DNA of 64,000 bases. It comes from Paralichthys olivaceus (lineage: Eukaryota; Chordata; Actinopteri; Pleuronectiformes; Paralichthyidae). Shown piece by piece: positions 49,785-61,660 of this stretch. Location of the stretch: NCBI RefSeq assembly GCF_024713975.1, contig NC_091108.1:2476501-2540500 (forward strand), given 5' to 3'. Every line of letters starts with the position of its first letter. Within the stretch, counting starts at the first letter, position 1. Position numbers and translations under genes: made by a program. The notes below the pieces were generated by a model. The model ran no database searches, was not told the DNA's origin, and saw only the letters and a program-made list of their open reading frames with translations.

Positions 49785-51874
49785 ATGCATGAAAACAGCA
49801 AAAAGCAGCGTTGGCCCACATACTGAAAACTTCTCAGAGTGAATCTCCACCACTGAAGAACTAGTTTATTAAAGGACAAACGAGCGTTGACATAAGAACA
49901 TCACTAATGACCTGCTCCACATCTCAAACCAACTGAGCACCTGCGCGGGAGATAAGTGTTCGACAGCAACGTGGCAAACACCAAACGTGACTCTTTGAGA
50001 GAGAGAATCTGACGGAGAGGCAAGGAAGCTGATTTCTCAACATGGTTCACACTTACTGTAAGTGTGATAATCGGCAGTTCCAGTAAACGATCTGCAGTGA
50101 TGGGAAGACACGCGGCTGATTGTCCTCGTCTCCTCACGCGCGGTTTGACCCGAGTTCTTAATAAAGTCAGTGAATCTGAGATGCAGGAGAAATAAACAGG
50201 AGTTTGTGTTGAGTGACAGATGCGCTGAGGCAGATTAACTACAGGTGAATTTTAGTAGCATTCAGAGCGAGAAGGCACATGAAGTACTGACATCTGAGTG
50301 TGTGCAAAATATAAAAGTCTGGATCTAGTGGATTTAAACCTGGTTTAACAGTTGAGCTTTAACAGAGCACGTTACTGTGGGAAGATTATACAGAGAAAAG
50401 CAAATGCAGGTAAATGAGATGAAACAATGCATCGTCCACGTGACCGAAAATCATAAAACAGAGGTAAAAGTCAGTTTAACTCTTAAAAAACAGAGATGGT
50501 GGAATAAATACTTCCACAATTTAGGTGCCATGACAACAAATGGCACCCTGTGGTCCTAAATGAGCTCGTTCTATGGGCTGAGCTGTACATAATCTAACAC
50601 TGTGAACTAAACTGACAGAGGAGGAGATCTGGCTCGGCTAAATGTTCGACTTGTGTTGCTGGAGTTTAAAAAGAGGCCGTGACACATCAAGCTGACACTT
50701 GTCTGGCTCCACCATCGTTACTCAGCTCTAAAGATGAACTCCAACGAATTTCCAAATTAAGTTCGTGATGCAAGTCCTTCTGACCGCCGTGTTTACAAAA
50801 GTCTTCTTCCTTCTGCTTATCTTTGATGCATTGCATTGCACCATGCCTTTGTTTCCGCATCTTCTCTTCTTTAGGAGAGAACTGCAGATTGTCTCCTCCC
50901 ACAATGCAACACGGTTCCTCTCATGCAGGTTCAGATTGCATGACGACCAGCTGTAGACTCTGATGCAGAGTGCGAGCGCCTCTCTCTCTTCGCTAATTGT
51001 TCGGCTTGGCTTGCTGGGGCCCCTGATGCATGGGTCCTCCGTATCGACATGCATCCTCACAGCAACTCACAAAAGTGCTATTGATCAAGAGCTGCATTCG
51101 CTCCCCGGTTCTGAGGATGGACTTCCCTGGATGGATGACAGAAAATGAAAGACAAGATATCATGCACCCTCCATGTTTTCTAATATCCACCCCTGCAGGT
51201 ACATGACTGTCTACCAGCACAGAACCCCCCGAAACATAAAAACTCCTTTTCTGAACTTTGTAGCCGGCGCACTCACAGGGACTCTTTAGCACATTGGACC
51301 AGTGGCCCTCATCAACTCCATCCACCTCTCCCTCTTTCAGTTAAATAATGCTTTGTCACCCTCTCCTGAGGCAGGATAAGGGGCGGTATTCACCTCACGG
51401 ATGTCCCTCTTCATGTGTTTGAGCCTCACAGGACGCTCAGTACAGACGCACTTGGACACGGCAAGGGCGCCATGAATAGAGGGCTCTGTGGTGCCCCCTA
51501 AAAGAGTGTTTGTGTGTTTGTGTGTGCTGCAGGGGGTGGTTTGTTGCGACAGTTTGTTGGTGCATTTTGTGGACAATGTGCATGTGAGGCCCCAAGCATG
51601 TGTGTGTGTGTCCACGTGTGTGTGTGTGTGTGTTGCTTCTTTGAGACTCAGTGAAGGAGTGATGCAACAACAGCTGCAGCAAAACATGTTCGAAAAAAGA
51701 AAAACGTAAACATTTTGAACCCCTGCTCTCTCAGGCCAGTTTTCGCAGAGGTCCCATTGTGGTGCCTTTGTGGAACCTTTTATTATCCTGAGAGGGAACT
51801 GAGACTGGAGGGAGTGGCGATCAGTTATTACAGCAATTACCCAGACGTGAGCAGGACACAACAGGAATTCAGGA

Positions 51875-51877
<3 letters not shown>

Positions 51878-51938
<61 letters not shown>
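51878..51938. repeat. GA microsatellite upstream of the kcnj10 promoter candidate
   Basis: About 30 GA units ending 34 bp before a TATAAA box. Confidence 0.95.
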
Positions 51939-51940
<2 letters not shown>

Positions 51941-51971
51941 GAAAGAGTAAAAGTGAGAGAGGGATGCCTCT

Positions 51972-51977
51972 TATAAA
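51972..51977 (+). promoter_or_regulatory. Candidate kcnj10 TATA box
   Basis: TATAAA, followed about 30 bp later by a plausible start region and, at 52049, a good GTAAGC splice donor. It is oriented toward kcnj10, whose first coding exon begins right after an acceptor and therefore needs an upstream noncoding exon. Confidence 0.45.
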
Positions 51978-52002
51978 GCCAAGTCCTGTCTCTTTGGGGA
52001 GA

Positions 52003-52048
52003 ATTTGCGAGCAGTGAGTCCGGGCTTCGGGTCAGGAACAGGAGCCCG
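52003..52048 (+). other. Candidate noncoding 5' UTR exon of kcnj10
   Basis: Spans from the expected start about 30 bp after the TATAAA to the donor after 'gagcccg'. Splicing to the acceptor at 55411 would place the start codon at the first base of the next exon. This is inference only. Confidence 0.35.
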
Positions 52049-53389
52049 GTAAGCCAGTGACCACACCAATAATTCTCCTTAATGGTGCATCAATGTCCAG
52101 GGATGCACGCTGCTGAAGTTATTGTTCCTGCACAGTTTCAGGCCCAGTTGTGTCCTGCGAGCATGACAACACAGCAGACATGTGGACGAGAGGCTGAAGC
52201 TCCGGGCTCCTAACTCTTCTCTGCACCGGTCACTTAGGTTACTGAAAGGTAAGCTTCACATTTAACAGCAGAGAGCGATGCAAACCACTGAGATTGATAA
52301 ATAAATCAAATGTCTTGATTTGTTTCATTAATGAATGAATGAAAAATCCTCTGACAGGTAAGTTCCTCATCTGCTCAAACGTGTCTAACGATCTATTCTG
52401 ATAAGAAATGTGCATGTTGTTGTACAGATTCACAATTTGTAGAATCATGTTTCATCCATTGTAAACTGTTTATATATTTGCATGATTATTTATATTTCAT
52501 GAATTAAACTGGTAATTAAAATGATGACAGTTGGAAATGCATAAAAATTGTAAAAAAAAAACAATAATAACACAAGTGTCCGTCAAGTGGGACCAAAACA
52601 ATATAAACTACATAAAACAAGTTCATATTTACGTCTAAATAATTCTCAGGTTTTATTTTGTGCAGCGACAAGTTGTCACCTCCACGTGTGGGAACATCTG
52701 GCCATTCATGAAACTGAAGCTGAGGTTAAAACGTAAACATGACTCATATGGGGGTTTCTTGTCGGGTTCTCACTCTCGCAGTATCGTGAGTTCGAGAAAA
52801 ACTCCTCACTAATCAATCGTTAGCTTTACTGTGTTTTTATCTCTAATAATTCAAAATTTTCAGTTTATATGAGTCTTCAAATTAAATCAATTAATGCATT
52901 TTTTTCCTTTCTTACTTAATTTTCACTTTAGTGTCCTATATTGAACAGGTTTTGGCAAATCAAAATAATCAAGTGAAGAAGTCTGATACACTGAGAATCA
53001 GAGGAGCAGCAGGTTCACTAGAATTTAACGAGGAGTCGGAGGAGTTGAGACTGATGATGAGTGGTGAATTAAAGATTTGCAGCAAAAGAAGGAAAGAATG
53101 AGAAATCGAGGAAGGTAAGGACGAAACAAATGGAGGAGGAGAAAGAAAAAGTGTGTGTGTGTGTGTGTGAGTGTGAGGGGGAGACGGAGGGGGATTACTC
53201 CTCACTCCAGAATACTAACGAGGGCCTTTTGTCACAGATCTCTTTCTCTCTCCCTTCCTCTCTTCCGTTCTGTCGTTCTCCCTTTCACTCATCTCTCTCT
53301 CTCTCTGTCTCTCACCCCCCCCACACATGTAATTGCACACAAACTCACATACATGCAAACAAAATAACACATGTACACCTCCATGTACA

Positions 53390-53431
<42 letters not shown>

Positions 53432-53901
53432 AACAAGGAAATACACATGTAATTGCAATACCATTCACACATGATCACACACACACGGATGGGCACAGAG
53501 TCGTTTTTGTCAATGGTGTCTTTTGTTTCTTTTATCTTGGCTCCAAACAAAGCATTCCTGTGTACACAGAGGAGAGAGAGAGAGAGAGAGAGAGCGATGG
53601 AAGGAGAGAGAAAGAGGAAAGTAAAGAGAGAGAGAGGGAGAGAGAGAGGGAGATCAGAAAAACATTGAGCGCTCTTTTGTTTGGTCAGAGAAAAAGTTTT
53701 GATTCACATGTTTTGGATGCGGCTCGCTGAGTCCGGGCCAGTGCAGTAAAGTGGTCGTGTTGCCATGGAGATGGAATACATCCGACTGGAGAGGTTGGTC
53801 AAAGAAAATATGGTCATATGTCTTCTCACACTCATTTCCTCCCATTTACTGTATCATCATCCACCTGATATGCCTGTAGTGGGAGCTGTGTGTTTCTCCA
53901 G

Positions 53902-53942
<41 letters not shown>

Positions 53943-55411
53943 CGTGGAGGATTGGGGCGAGAGGGCGACGCAGGGTTGAAAGAGTGAAGTTTTTCAATGG
54001 TGTCATTGTGATTCGTGAGCGTTTGAGGGGCTCACGCTTGCATAATCACAAAAGTGTGAGGTGATTAAAGCTGATTGATTTATGATTTATCATTTACACC
54101 ACTCGGATAAAAATATACAGACACTTTTTCATTCCTCACACTTGATGTTAAGTTTTTTGCAGGATGAGTACTTTTTTATTTTTTTTAAATTGGGGACTTT
54201 TGTTTGTAGGGAAATATTTCTACCTTGTTGTAGAGGTACTTCTACGTAGATCTGAGTACTTCTTTCACTGCCGGTTAACGCCCTGATATCAGTGTTCATT
54301 CTTCGCCAGAGCTTTTGTAGCTGAATGAGGTCAAATCTGGAGAGATGAGATTTTCAACAACCCTATGCAAGTGTAGTTTTTGGGTGTCTGCGTACTTATG
54401 GCCAACGTTAACATTTGTATGTCACAGGGGGGCGTATCTGAGAAGCAGGCCACCAGAAAGCCGAACTTTGGCCCTTTTCCTACCAAACTCTTACAGCCGT
54501 CTCCAGTTTCCCGTGAGAAGTTCAGTCTTTGTCCACTAACAGCTTCTTTAGTCAGAATCAACAGTAGCGCCTAGAAAGAAAAACTTTATCCAGATAAACA
54601 TCCAAGTTCAGTCTTTTTTTTACCTTAATCAACTCATTCAGGGTTCTCCTCTCTCTGCGGACTCACAAGTGAGACTCTGTGTGGACAGGTTTGTCGGGTT
54701 AATGCTGCATGTCTTCATCCTAATTCTACTCTTCTTTCTTTTCTCTTTCCTCCTCCTTATCTTCCTGCTTTGTGGCTCATCCTCTTCCTGCTGGCCTGCA
54801 TGATTTGTTGGACGTAAGTGAGCGTGTTAAGTACTCGGAGATACAGTGACTGTCAGTGTGTGAATGTTAACACCAGGTCTGAACAGGGCCTGAATGTTCT
54901 GACATCCATACACCCCACAGAGTAAAGCATTAAAAAAAAACAAAGCTCATATCACTGGAGTGTGTGTTGCAGGTGGAGGATATATATAGATTTTCTATAG
55001 ACTGAGAAAATACACAGACAGGGGCGTAGCAACAGGTTAGGGGGCTTTCTCCCAACTTGAGAGGGGAACCCTTCAACAAGCTGTCTGCTAATAGAGAGAG
55101 AGGACATTTCTTTGATGCACTTCCCTTTTGCCTCAGGCTTCCAAAACCCCCTTGGCCTTGTAATTTACAGAAAAAGTTTAGTCTTTCATTTTTCTTTGGT
55201 ACATGTGTAAATAACTTATAGTAAGACCAGTTTCATTTGAGGTGAATTTTCCCAGAGAGGAGAAGCAGGTGGCGGCAGGGGAATCTACCAGAGTCTGCAG
55301 TCATTGTGGGCAGTTTCATGTTTTTTTGAACACATCACACTGATGAAAGTTGTGTTTATCCAAGTTGTGAAATGACTTAATTTAACTCCTCTTATTTTTA
55401 TTGTCCATTAG
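52049..55411. other. Putative 5' intron of kcnj10
   Basis: No coding exon. Contains a TG run at 53150-53168, CT/CA tracts around 53391-53432, GA tracts at 53569-53654 and a GT run at 53905-53941. Confidence 0.45.
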
Positions 55412-56898
55412 ATGACATCTGCCACACCTCCCTCCTCTCGTAGCTCCTCCCCTCAGAAGGTGTGCCACTCCCAGACACAGACAGATGTTTTGAAACCTTT
55501 GCTGGGCGGCATTTCCAATGCGGGCGGGACTCTGAGGAAGAGGAGGCGTGTTCTGTCGAAGGATGGACGCAGCAACGTGCGTATCGAGCACATCAGTGGG
55601 CGGAATGCTCTGTACATGCGTGACCTCTGGACGACGTTCCTGGACATGCAGTGGCGCTACAAGCTCTTCGTGTTCACGGCGACGTTTGCAGGGACCTGGT
55701 TCCTGTTCGGGGTGCTGTGGTACCTGGTGGCACTGGTGCATGGAGACCTGCTGGGTGAGAGAGGAGGGGTGCCGTCAATGGCTTCATGCGCAGTTCATCG
55801 CCTGACATAACGTCACGTCTGAAAAAATTAAGCTGAAATAGCTCCGATGAGGGTGCTGCCATCTTGTATTGTTGGATTCTGAAACTCAGAATCACAGAAA
55901 ACGTGGATGGTGGATCTCCACTTCTTCCCCTTTTACAAAAACGAAGCCAAACTATCTTGGTTGCTGCCATTTTCTGACTCACACTCAGCTGTCAATTAGC
56001 TGTCATAAGTAATTGAATGAGAACTTACATCAGTATGATATAATTATTCTTAAATGAAAGAAAATATAATTGAGAAACATTTACTTTGTGTGTACTTTGT
56101 CCATGTCCCATCTACTAACATGGAGGAGGTGGGGTTCATGGCCGTTAGTGGGGAAAGTATGCGTGGTAAATACGTTTATTCACTTTGACTTAAAGGTTCA
56201 GTGTGTAGAATTTAGTGACATCTAGCGGTGAAGTTGCACTGAATACTGAATACTCTCTTCTATGGTAAAGAAAACAACAATTCATACAATTTAGATTAAA
56301 CACCAGTGAAAACATTTTATTTTATATTCAGTTTCCAAACTCATCTCTCATAGAGGGAAATCTCAAATCTGTGTCTGGGGGAGATACGATGAGTGGAAAC
56401 TTTAAATGATTCATGCTTGACTCAAAGTTGGAGGGTGGTTACCTACTCACTGGAATTATCTGCGTTTAAAGGTGCCTAATTTTAACCGTATATGTTAAAA
56501 ATGATGATGACAGGAAATCACATGTCTTCAAAAGGACACTTTCTTTTCGTGTAAAGGTGTTTAGTAGGCACATGCACAGACATGTTTGTGCTCAAGCCAA
56601 AAAAAGAGGCCCCCCTGCCATTAAGAAAAAACACAGTAGGATATATTTAACTTATATATTTATTTTTGTGAACACAGTCAACACAGTCTAACTCAAATTA
56701 TCATAACTCGAATAAATAAATGAAAAACAGGCAAAAAAATAATCATGAAAATATTCGAACTTAAAACTTATCGAAACTCTGCTCAGAATGAATGATATAA
56801 AAATAAAGCATCCAATATAGTCTATCAAATACTCTATGTCTTGCTCAATGGCAAGCAGGAGAAGGTCACAGAGACTCCTAATTTGCTGCGACTGTCTG

Positions 56899-56936
<38 letters not shown>

Positions 56937-59706
56937 CCCCTTGATCTAAAGAAGAAAGCGAAAAACTTTATTGATCCCCCAAGGGGGAAATTCTTTTTAC
57001 ACTCATTTCAATACATGCAGTTTCTTAACCCACACACACGCACACAAAGGGCTCATAGACGATACACGGAGAGAGGTGGTAGAGTGAGGGGCAGCCCCGG
57101 AGAGGCGCCCTGCAAGCAATTGGGGTGTTTGCTGCTTTGCTCGAGGCAGGGCCGGGTCTAGACAGGCATGTATGAGGGGGCAGCCACAAATCTTGAGGGG
57201 GCATTGTGCTCCAGCACCTTTTACCATGTCTAATTGACAAATTCACTCACTAGGATGCGGGTACACTGAACAAGTGCCTTGTAAAGTACTGTGGTCTCAA
57301 ATGCTTGGCACACTTATTTCATTGTAGTTATTGTTGTTAGACTAACCATATGTGAACTTGGGTTGTTAGTTGTATGTCCTACCCTCAACCTAAACTGACT
57401 GCACAAAGGGGAGATGGAGCGGAGGTGAGAAACATGACATGAGAAACAACTTGATATATTTTATATTTGAGAGGGCAAGCAAGATATTAAGACATTAAGA
57501 AGTGGAGCGGAGGAGAGAAGCATGAGATAATAAAAAATATATGAAATTTAATATATTTTGGGGGATTTAGTTTGAGGGGGCACAACATTTATTTGAGGGG
57601 GCCAGGCCCCCTCTTGCCCCTGCCTAGACCCGGCCCTGGCTCGAGGGCACCTCAGCAGTGCCCAGGAGGTGAACTGGCACCTCTCCAGCTACCAGTCCAC
57701 CTTCCATACTTTTCAGTCCATGCTGGACTTGAACCGGCCACCCTCTGGTTCCCAAACTGGTTCCCCTCTAAATATAGAGTATTTGAATATAAAGGGCCTT
57801 TTCTGGGGTAAAGAAAACTACAATTCATCAAATTTAGATGAAACGAACTCGTGAAAACATCATGAGGATTTCTGCCAATAGTTCCCTTTCACCTAAATCT
57901 TACACACTGGACCTTCAATGTCACATGTTTCCAGCAAAATGTAAGAAGTAGAAGTTAGATAACATCCAGTGTCATGGTGCATACCAAGAGCATGTTTTCA
58001 CCTCAGACACTTATTCTCCCTTGCAATGTTTTGTTTTTCAGATTTCAAAATGACCTGAATCTCACAAGAAAATGTACAGAAGTAAAAATACAAAACTATG
58101 TTGCGTCATGTTTCTCCAGAGTTCGACCCTCCGTCGAACCACACACCCTGCGTGATGCAGATGCAGACCCTGACGGGGGCCTTCCTCTTCTCCCTGGAAT
58201 CCCAGACAACCATTGGGTATGGATTCCGCTGCATCACTGAGGAATGCCCAGCGGCTGTCATCCTCCTCATTGTCCAGCTGGTCATCACCATGCTGATGGA
58301 GATCTTCATCACCGGAACCTTCCTGGCCAAGGTAACATACAGCTGCAAATACAGGAGATTTCCCTGTTGTGTGAATGCGTCTGACTCTGTGTTCTTCTTT
58401 TGTAAATTGCAAACTCTGGATAATGTCCGACCCAAAATCTGAAGTCTTCAATGTGAAGAGACCAACGTGAATGTTTTCAAAGATTGTCAAACGGAAACTA
58501 GAAGTTCACGAGGTTTCTCTGATCAGGTTGCTCGACCAAAAAAGCGAGGAGAGACAGTAAAGTTTAGCCAACATGCTGTGGTGTCCACGCATGAAGGTCG
58601 ACCCTGCCTGATGATCCGAGTGGCCAACATGCGCAAGAGCCTCCTGCTTGGGTGTCAGGCAAGTGTACAGTACATGGATATACTGTAAATTTTACCACCT
58701 ACAGGTTCCAAACTGACAGTGAGCAATTTGTCCAATGTTGAATGAATTTAGCTAAAACAGCTCGTGCACGTTGTTCCCTCCAGGTGAGTGGAAAACTGCT
58801 CCAGACGTCTCTGACCAAGGAGGGCGAGACGGTACGTCTGGACCAGAGGAACGTCCCCTTCCAAGTGGACACATCCAGTGACAGCCCCTTCCTCATCCTG
58901 CCCCTGACCTTCTACCACATCATCGATGACAGCAGCCCCCTGCGAGCCTGGGCAGCCAAGGGTAAGTCGGGAGGTGAGGAGATTTAGCGGGTATGTAGAA
59001 ACCTTCTCCTCAACAGCTTTCTGACATCTGAAACTCACAATCCAACGAGCACTTCAGGCGAAGATTGGCTCGGTGAACAGAGGTGAAGAAGCAGGATATG
59101 AACCTGTATCTTGAACATTTTTCATATCTTAAACAATAAATGTATTCAAGGTGAGACTGAGAGTGTGAAGTTATCCCCAATTGAATCATCTCCACTGACT
59201 GCCCTTAACTTTAGTATTTTTATTAATTCCTCTGTCCTATTATTCAACTTCCACCTTTTTACAACCCTCCAATGTGCCATTTCTTCACTTCTCATTTCCG
59301 TCCACCAGGTGGGGGCTGGACAGATCCAGAACTGGCTGACTTTGAGCTGCTGGTGATCATGAGCGCCACGGTGGAGCCGACCTCTGCCACTTGCCAGGTT
59401 CGCACCTCCTACCTGCCCGACGAGATCCTCTGGGGTTATGAGTTCCCCCCCGTAGTCTCCCTTTCTCCAACAGGTAAATACGTAGCTGACTTTGCCTTCT
59501 TCGACAAAGTAGCCAAGACTAAGACCACGCCCGTCTTCAAACCATCCAGCCCCCAGCACGGGTACCAGAGCAACGGGGGCGACGGGACTGTGCCGGAGTT
59601 GTCCGATCCAGAGAAGATCCGTCTGGAGCAGAGCTACAGGGAGCGAGGGGAGGACCGAGGCCGGGTCAGAGACACTCCTCTCAGTGTTCGCATCAGCAAT
59701 GTGTGA
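55412..59706 (+). CDS. kcnj10: Inward-rectifier potassium channel Kir4.1
   Basis: Plasma-membrane K+ channel subunit; the mammalian protein clears extracellular K+ in glia and supports K+ recycling in kidney and ear. Five coding exons: 55412-55754, 58120-58331, 58527-58658, 58784-58961, 59309-59706. They close in frame to 420 aa (human 379). TM1 is about residues 83-107 ([18 protein letters not shown]). The pore loop has filter TIGYGF (145-150) with flanking Cys125 and Cys157. TM2 is about 158-184 with Glu175 at the rectification site. ARPKKR is the PIP2-contact segment. The C-terminus SVRISNV matches human KCNJ10 and is a PDZ ligand. [18 protein letters not shown] and [14 protein letters not shown] favour KCNJ10 over KCNJ15. 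The N-terminus is 17 residues longer than human. Intron 3 has a GC donor (CAG|GCAAGT). The ATG immediately follows an AG acceptor. AATAAA signals lie at 60899 and 61076. Confidence 0.95.
55815..56143. repeat. Dispersed teleost repeat, copy 2
   Basis: In kcnj10 intron 1. Shares the 'acgaagccaaa', 'cagctgtcaat' and 'tccatgtccca ... ctaacatgga' blocks with 4528-4807 and 61540-61660. Confidence 0.6.
56191..56315. mobile_element. MITE-like element, copy with left terminus
   Basis: Begins 'taaaggttcagtgtgtagaa', which is approximately the reverse complement of the right end at 57890-57915. The interior 'gaaaacaacaattcat', 'atttagat' and 'gaaaacat' match the other copies. Confidence 0.6.
56898..56932. 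repeat. TC microsatellite
   Basis: About 17 TC units in kcnj10 intron 1. Confidence 0.95.
56963..57768. mobile_element. Interspersed element interrupted by a hAT-type insertion
   Basis: The left part (56963-57146) starts with 'actttattgatcccccaagg'. The right part (57639-57768) holds 'cacctcagcagtgcccagg' and 'cttgaaccggccaccct'. These phrases occur together in a frequent fish interspersed repeat. The two halves join cleanly if 57147-57638 plus one target-site copy are removed. Family not named with certainty. Confidence 0.65.
57147..57638. mobile_element. 492-bp non-autonomous hAT-type transposon
   Basis: Terminal inverted repeats: the left end cagggccgggtctag matches the reverse complement of the right end ctagacccggccctg. 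It is flanked by a perfect 8-bp duplication gctcgagg (57139-57146 and 57639-57646), the target length typical of hAT elements. There is no transposase reading frame, so it moved in trans. Confidence 0.88.
57806..57915. mobile_element. MITE-like element, copy with right terminus
   Basis: Ends 'cctaaatcttacacactgga' plus 'cctt'. Interior matches the copies at 56191 and 49651. Only the right half is present. Confidence 0.6.
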
Positions 59707-60153
59707 ACCGACGGTCGACTGGATGACAAGGGAGAGACTGCGAGAGACTGCCAAGTTCAGTATCGACACCAAGTCACTGAAACATCATATAAAGCAGCTC
59801 TGGACACTGGCTTCCCTCCTATCAGAGACAGATTTGGTTCTCAGTAACACCAGAACATGCAGGAAGCCAGTATGGACTGTCGACCACTGCATGGTTTGTT
59901 ATACATTTGCTGTTCTGACTGTATTCATATGAAGGAGCATAACCAACTACCTAACAGCCACTACTACATATACTGTCAACACTGTTAAAGAAGTACTAGG
60001 TTGGATTATTTATTCAAACAACACCAAACAAAACAAGAAGGGCACAAATCCTCCACTTATGCTAAAGCCCTGTCTCACTATGTTAAAGAAGGAGAAGAAC
60101 TTGAGTCTGTTAAAGTGAGCAGGAAACACCCACACACACTAAAACTTCCTGCT

Positions 60154-60156
<3 letters not shown>

Positions 60157-60215
<59 letters not shown>
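60157..60215. repeat. AC microsatellite in the kcnj10 3' flank
   Basis: About 29 AC units followed by related 'acacat' variants. Confidence 0.95.
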
Positions 60216-60219
<4 letters not shown>

Positions 60220-61539
60220 ACACATACACACATACATCAAACCACTCTACACAAAACTCTATTTAAAACATTTCAAATGAACTCGACCCTAGTCCCCTTC
60301 ATATCATCATGGAGACAGTGGGTGATGGTAAGGCAGCTATATGTACAACTCACCAACACCCCCCAACCACAACGTCTGCATGATAGTTTGAGAGGTTTCC
60401 TGTCTGAGAAGGCGTCAGAAACTATGAGTCAAATCTACTGTGTCTCTCTGAACGACTGCTGTTTCAGGACAGAGTGATATAGCACTTTATTTACATTATG
60501 TACATTTGCACCTTAGGAGGGTTAGCTGCCTATGTATGTTTGGAACATAACCTTAGAAGAGATAGGTTTTTAATACTACTCACATATTAAATGTTGATTA
60601 TTTCCAACAGAGGCTTCCTTCCTAATTAGAACAAGCAAACTGAATTTAATCTGTAGGCAACATGCATTGATGTAAGTGCCCCTTAGGGAGTTTTACTGAA
60701 AATGTTTCAGAAGCTCTTTTTCTTTACGTGTGAAAAAGGAGTTTTTTTTTCTAACACTGAAAAAATTAACTACAGGTGATTTGTCGAAATCCTCCTTTTT
60801 CATTGTTCCTTCTAGACAACAGGGACGTTTAGAAGATGACGAGGTGAGTGGGGAGGGATGAGAATGTGAAGGTGAAATATTGTAAATCACTGAACGTAAA
60901 TAAACGGTGATGGCGACGGTTTGACTCGACAGACGAAGTAAAGACGAGATATGAATGTGTTGGAATCTGTTTGTAACATTTCTTGACTTAACATGGAGCT
61001 GTGGAGTGTTATTAGTGTTTAAAGTGCAGCTGGAGAGTTCCAGTGACACAGTTCTCTCTTTAAAACAAGTGATGAAATAAAGCTGATGATGAGAAACTTC
61101 CTGTTTTACATCTTTCACTGAAAGTCCTCATACGAAAGCTGAGTATCGCATCTCTCAAGACTGAAAGACCCAAGTGAGTTTGATGCATCAGCATCAATTC
61201 ATCTTTTCTAAAAATGTACTGAAGCCACAAAACTGACACCTCTTGTGTGTCGTTTTGTCGTGGCTTTGTTTCTTCCACTGAACACATTTCTTCTCACGCA
61301 CTCACTTTCCTGAAATCACAGGTTACTTTTTGCCAATGAAGACGCACATTCTAACAGTCTCCCCGTTTGTTTGCCAGTCATGACAAATCAGGGGCCTCAC
61401 TCAAATAAATGAATTGTTATTTTTATTTTTTATTCTTTTACAGTCAGAGCAACTGAAGCCGAGTGGCGACGTGTTGGACCTGACGTTGTGTCTTTTAGAT
61501 TGACAGGCAGCGAAGGTACACTGAGACGGCTTCAATAAC

Positions 61540-61660
61540 GATTTGAAAACAAACTTGGTCCATGTCCCGTTAACTAACATGGAAGAGGCAGGGTTGAGGA
61601 GTCATACTGCAGCCAGCCTCCAGGTGGCGATTGAAATGCTTTATGCAGTCGACATGGTTA
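61540..61660. repeat. Dispersed teleost repeat, copy 3
   Basis: 'ttggtccatgtcccgttaac' then 'taacatggaagaggcaggg', and further 'actgcagccagcctccaggt'. Matches the 3' blocks of the copies at 4528-4807 and 55815-56143. Confidence 0.6.

Larger units (their letters stand above)
44935..51971. other. Divergent intergenic region between pnp and kcnj10
   Basis: No coding exon supported over 7 kb. The first 230 bp upstream of pnp are GC-rich (a promoter candidate). The rest holds many microsatellites, poly-C, inverted repeats and transposon tails listed separately. The 50690-51330 stretch is complex and repeat-free and could hold conserved regulatory DNA, but I see no recognisable motif. Confidence 0.45.

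Noticed and set aside
50690-51330. Complex, repeat-free stretch with open frames on both strands
   Set aside because: No frame is conserved with anything known and there is no splice context; it may be regulatory DNA but there is no direct evidence.
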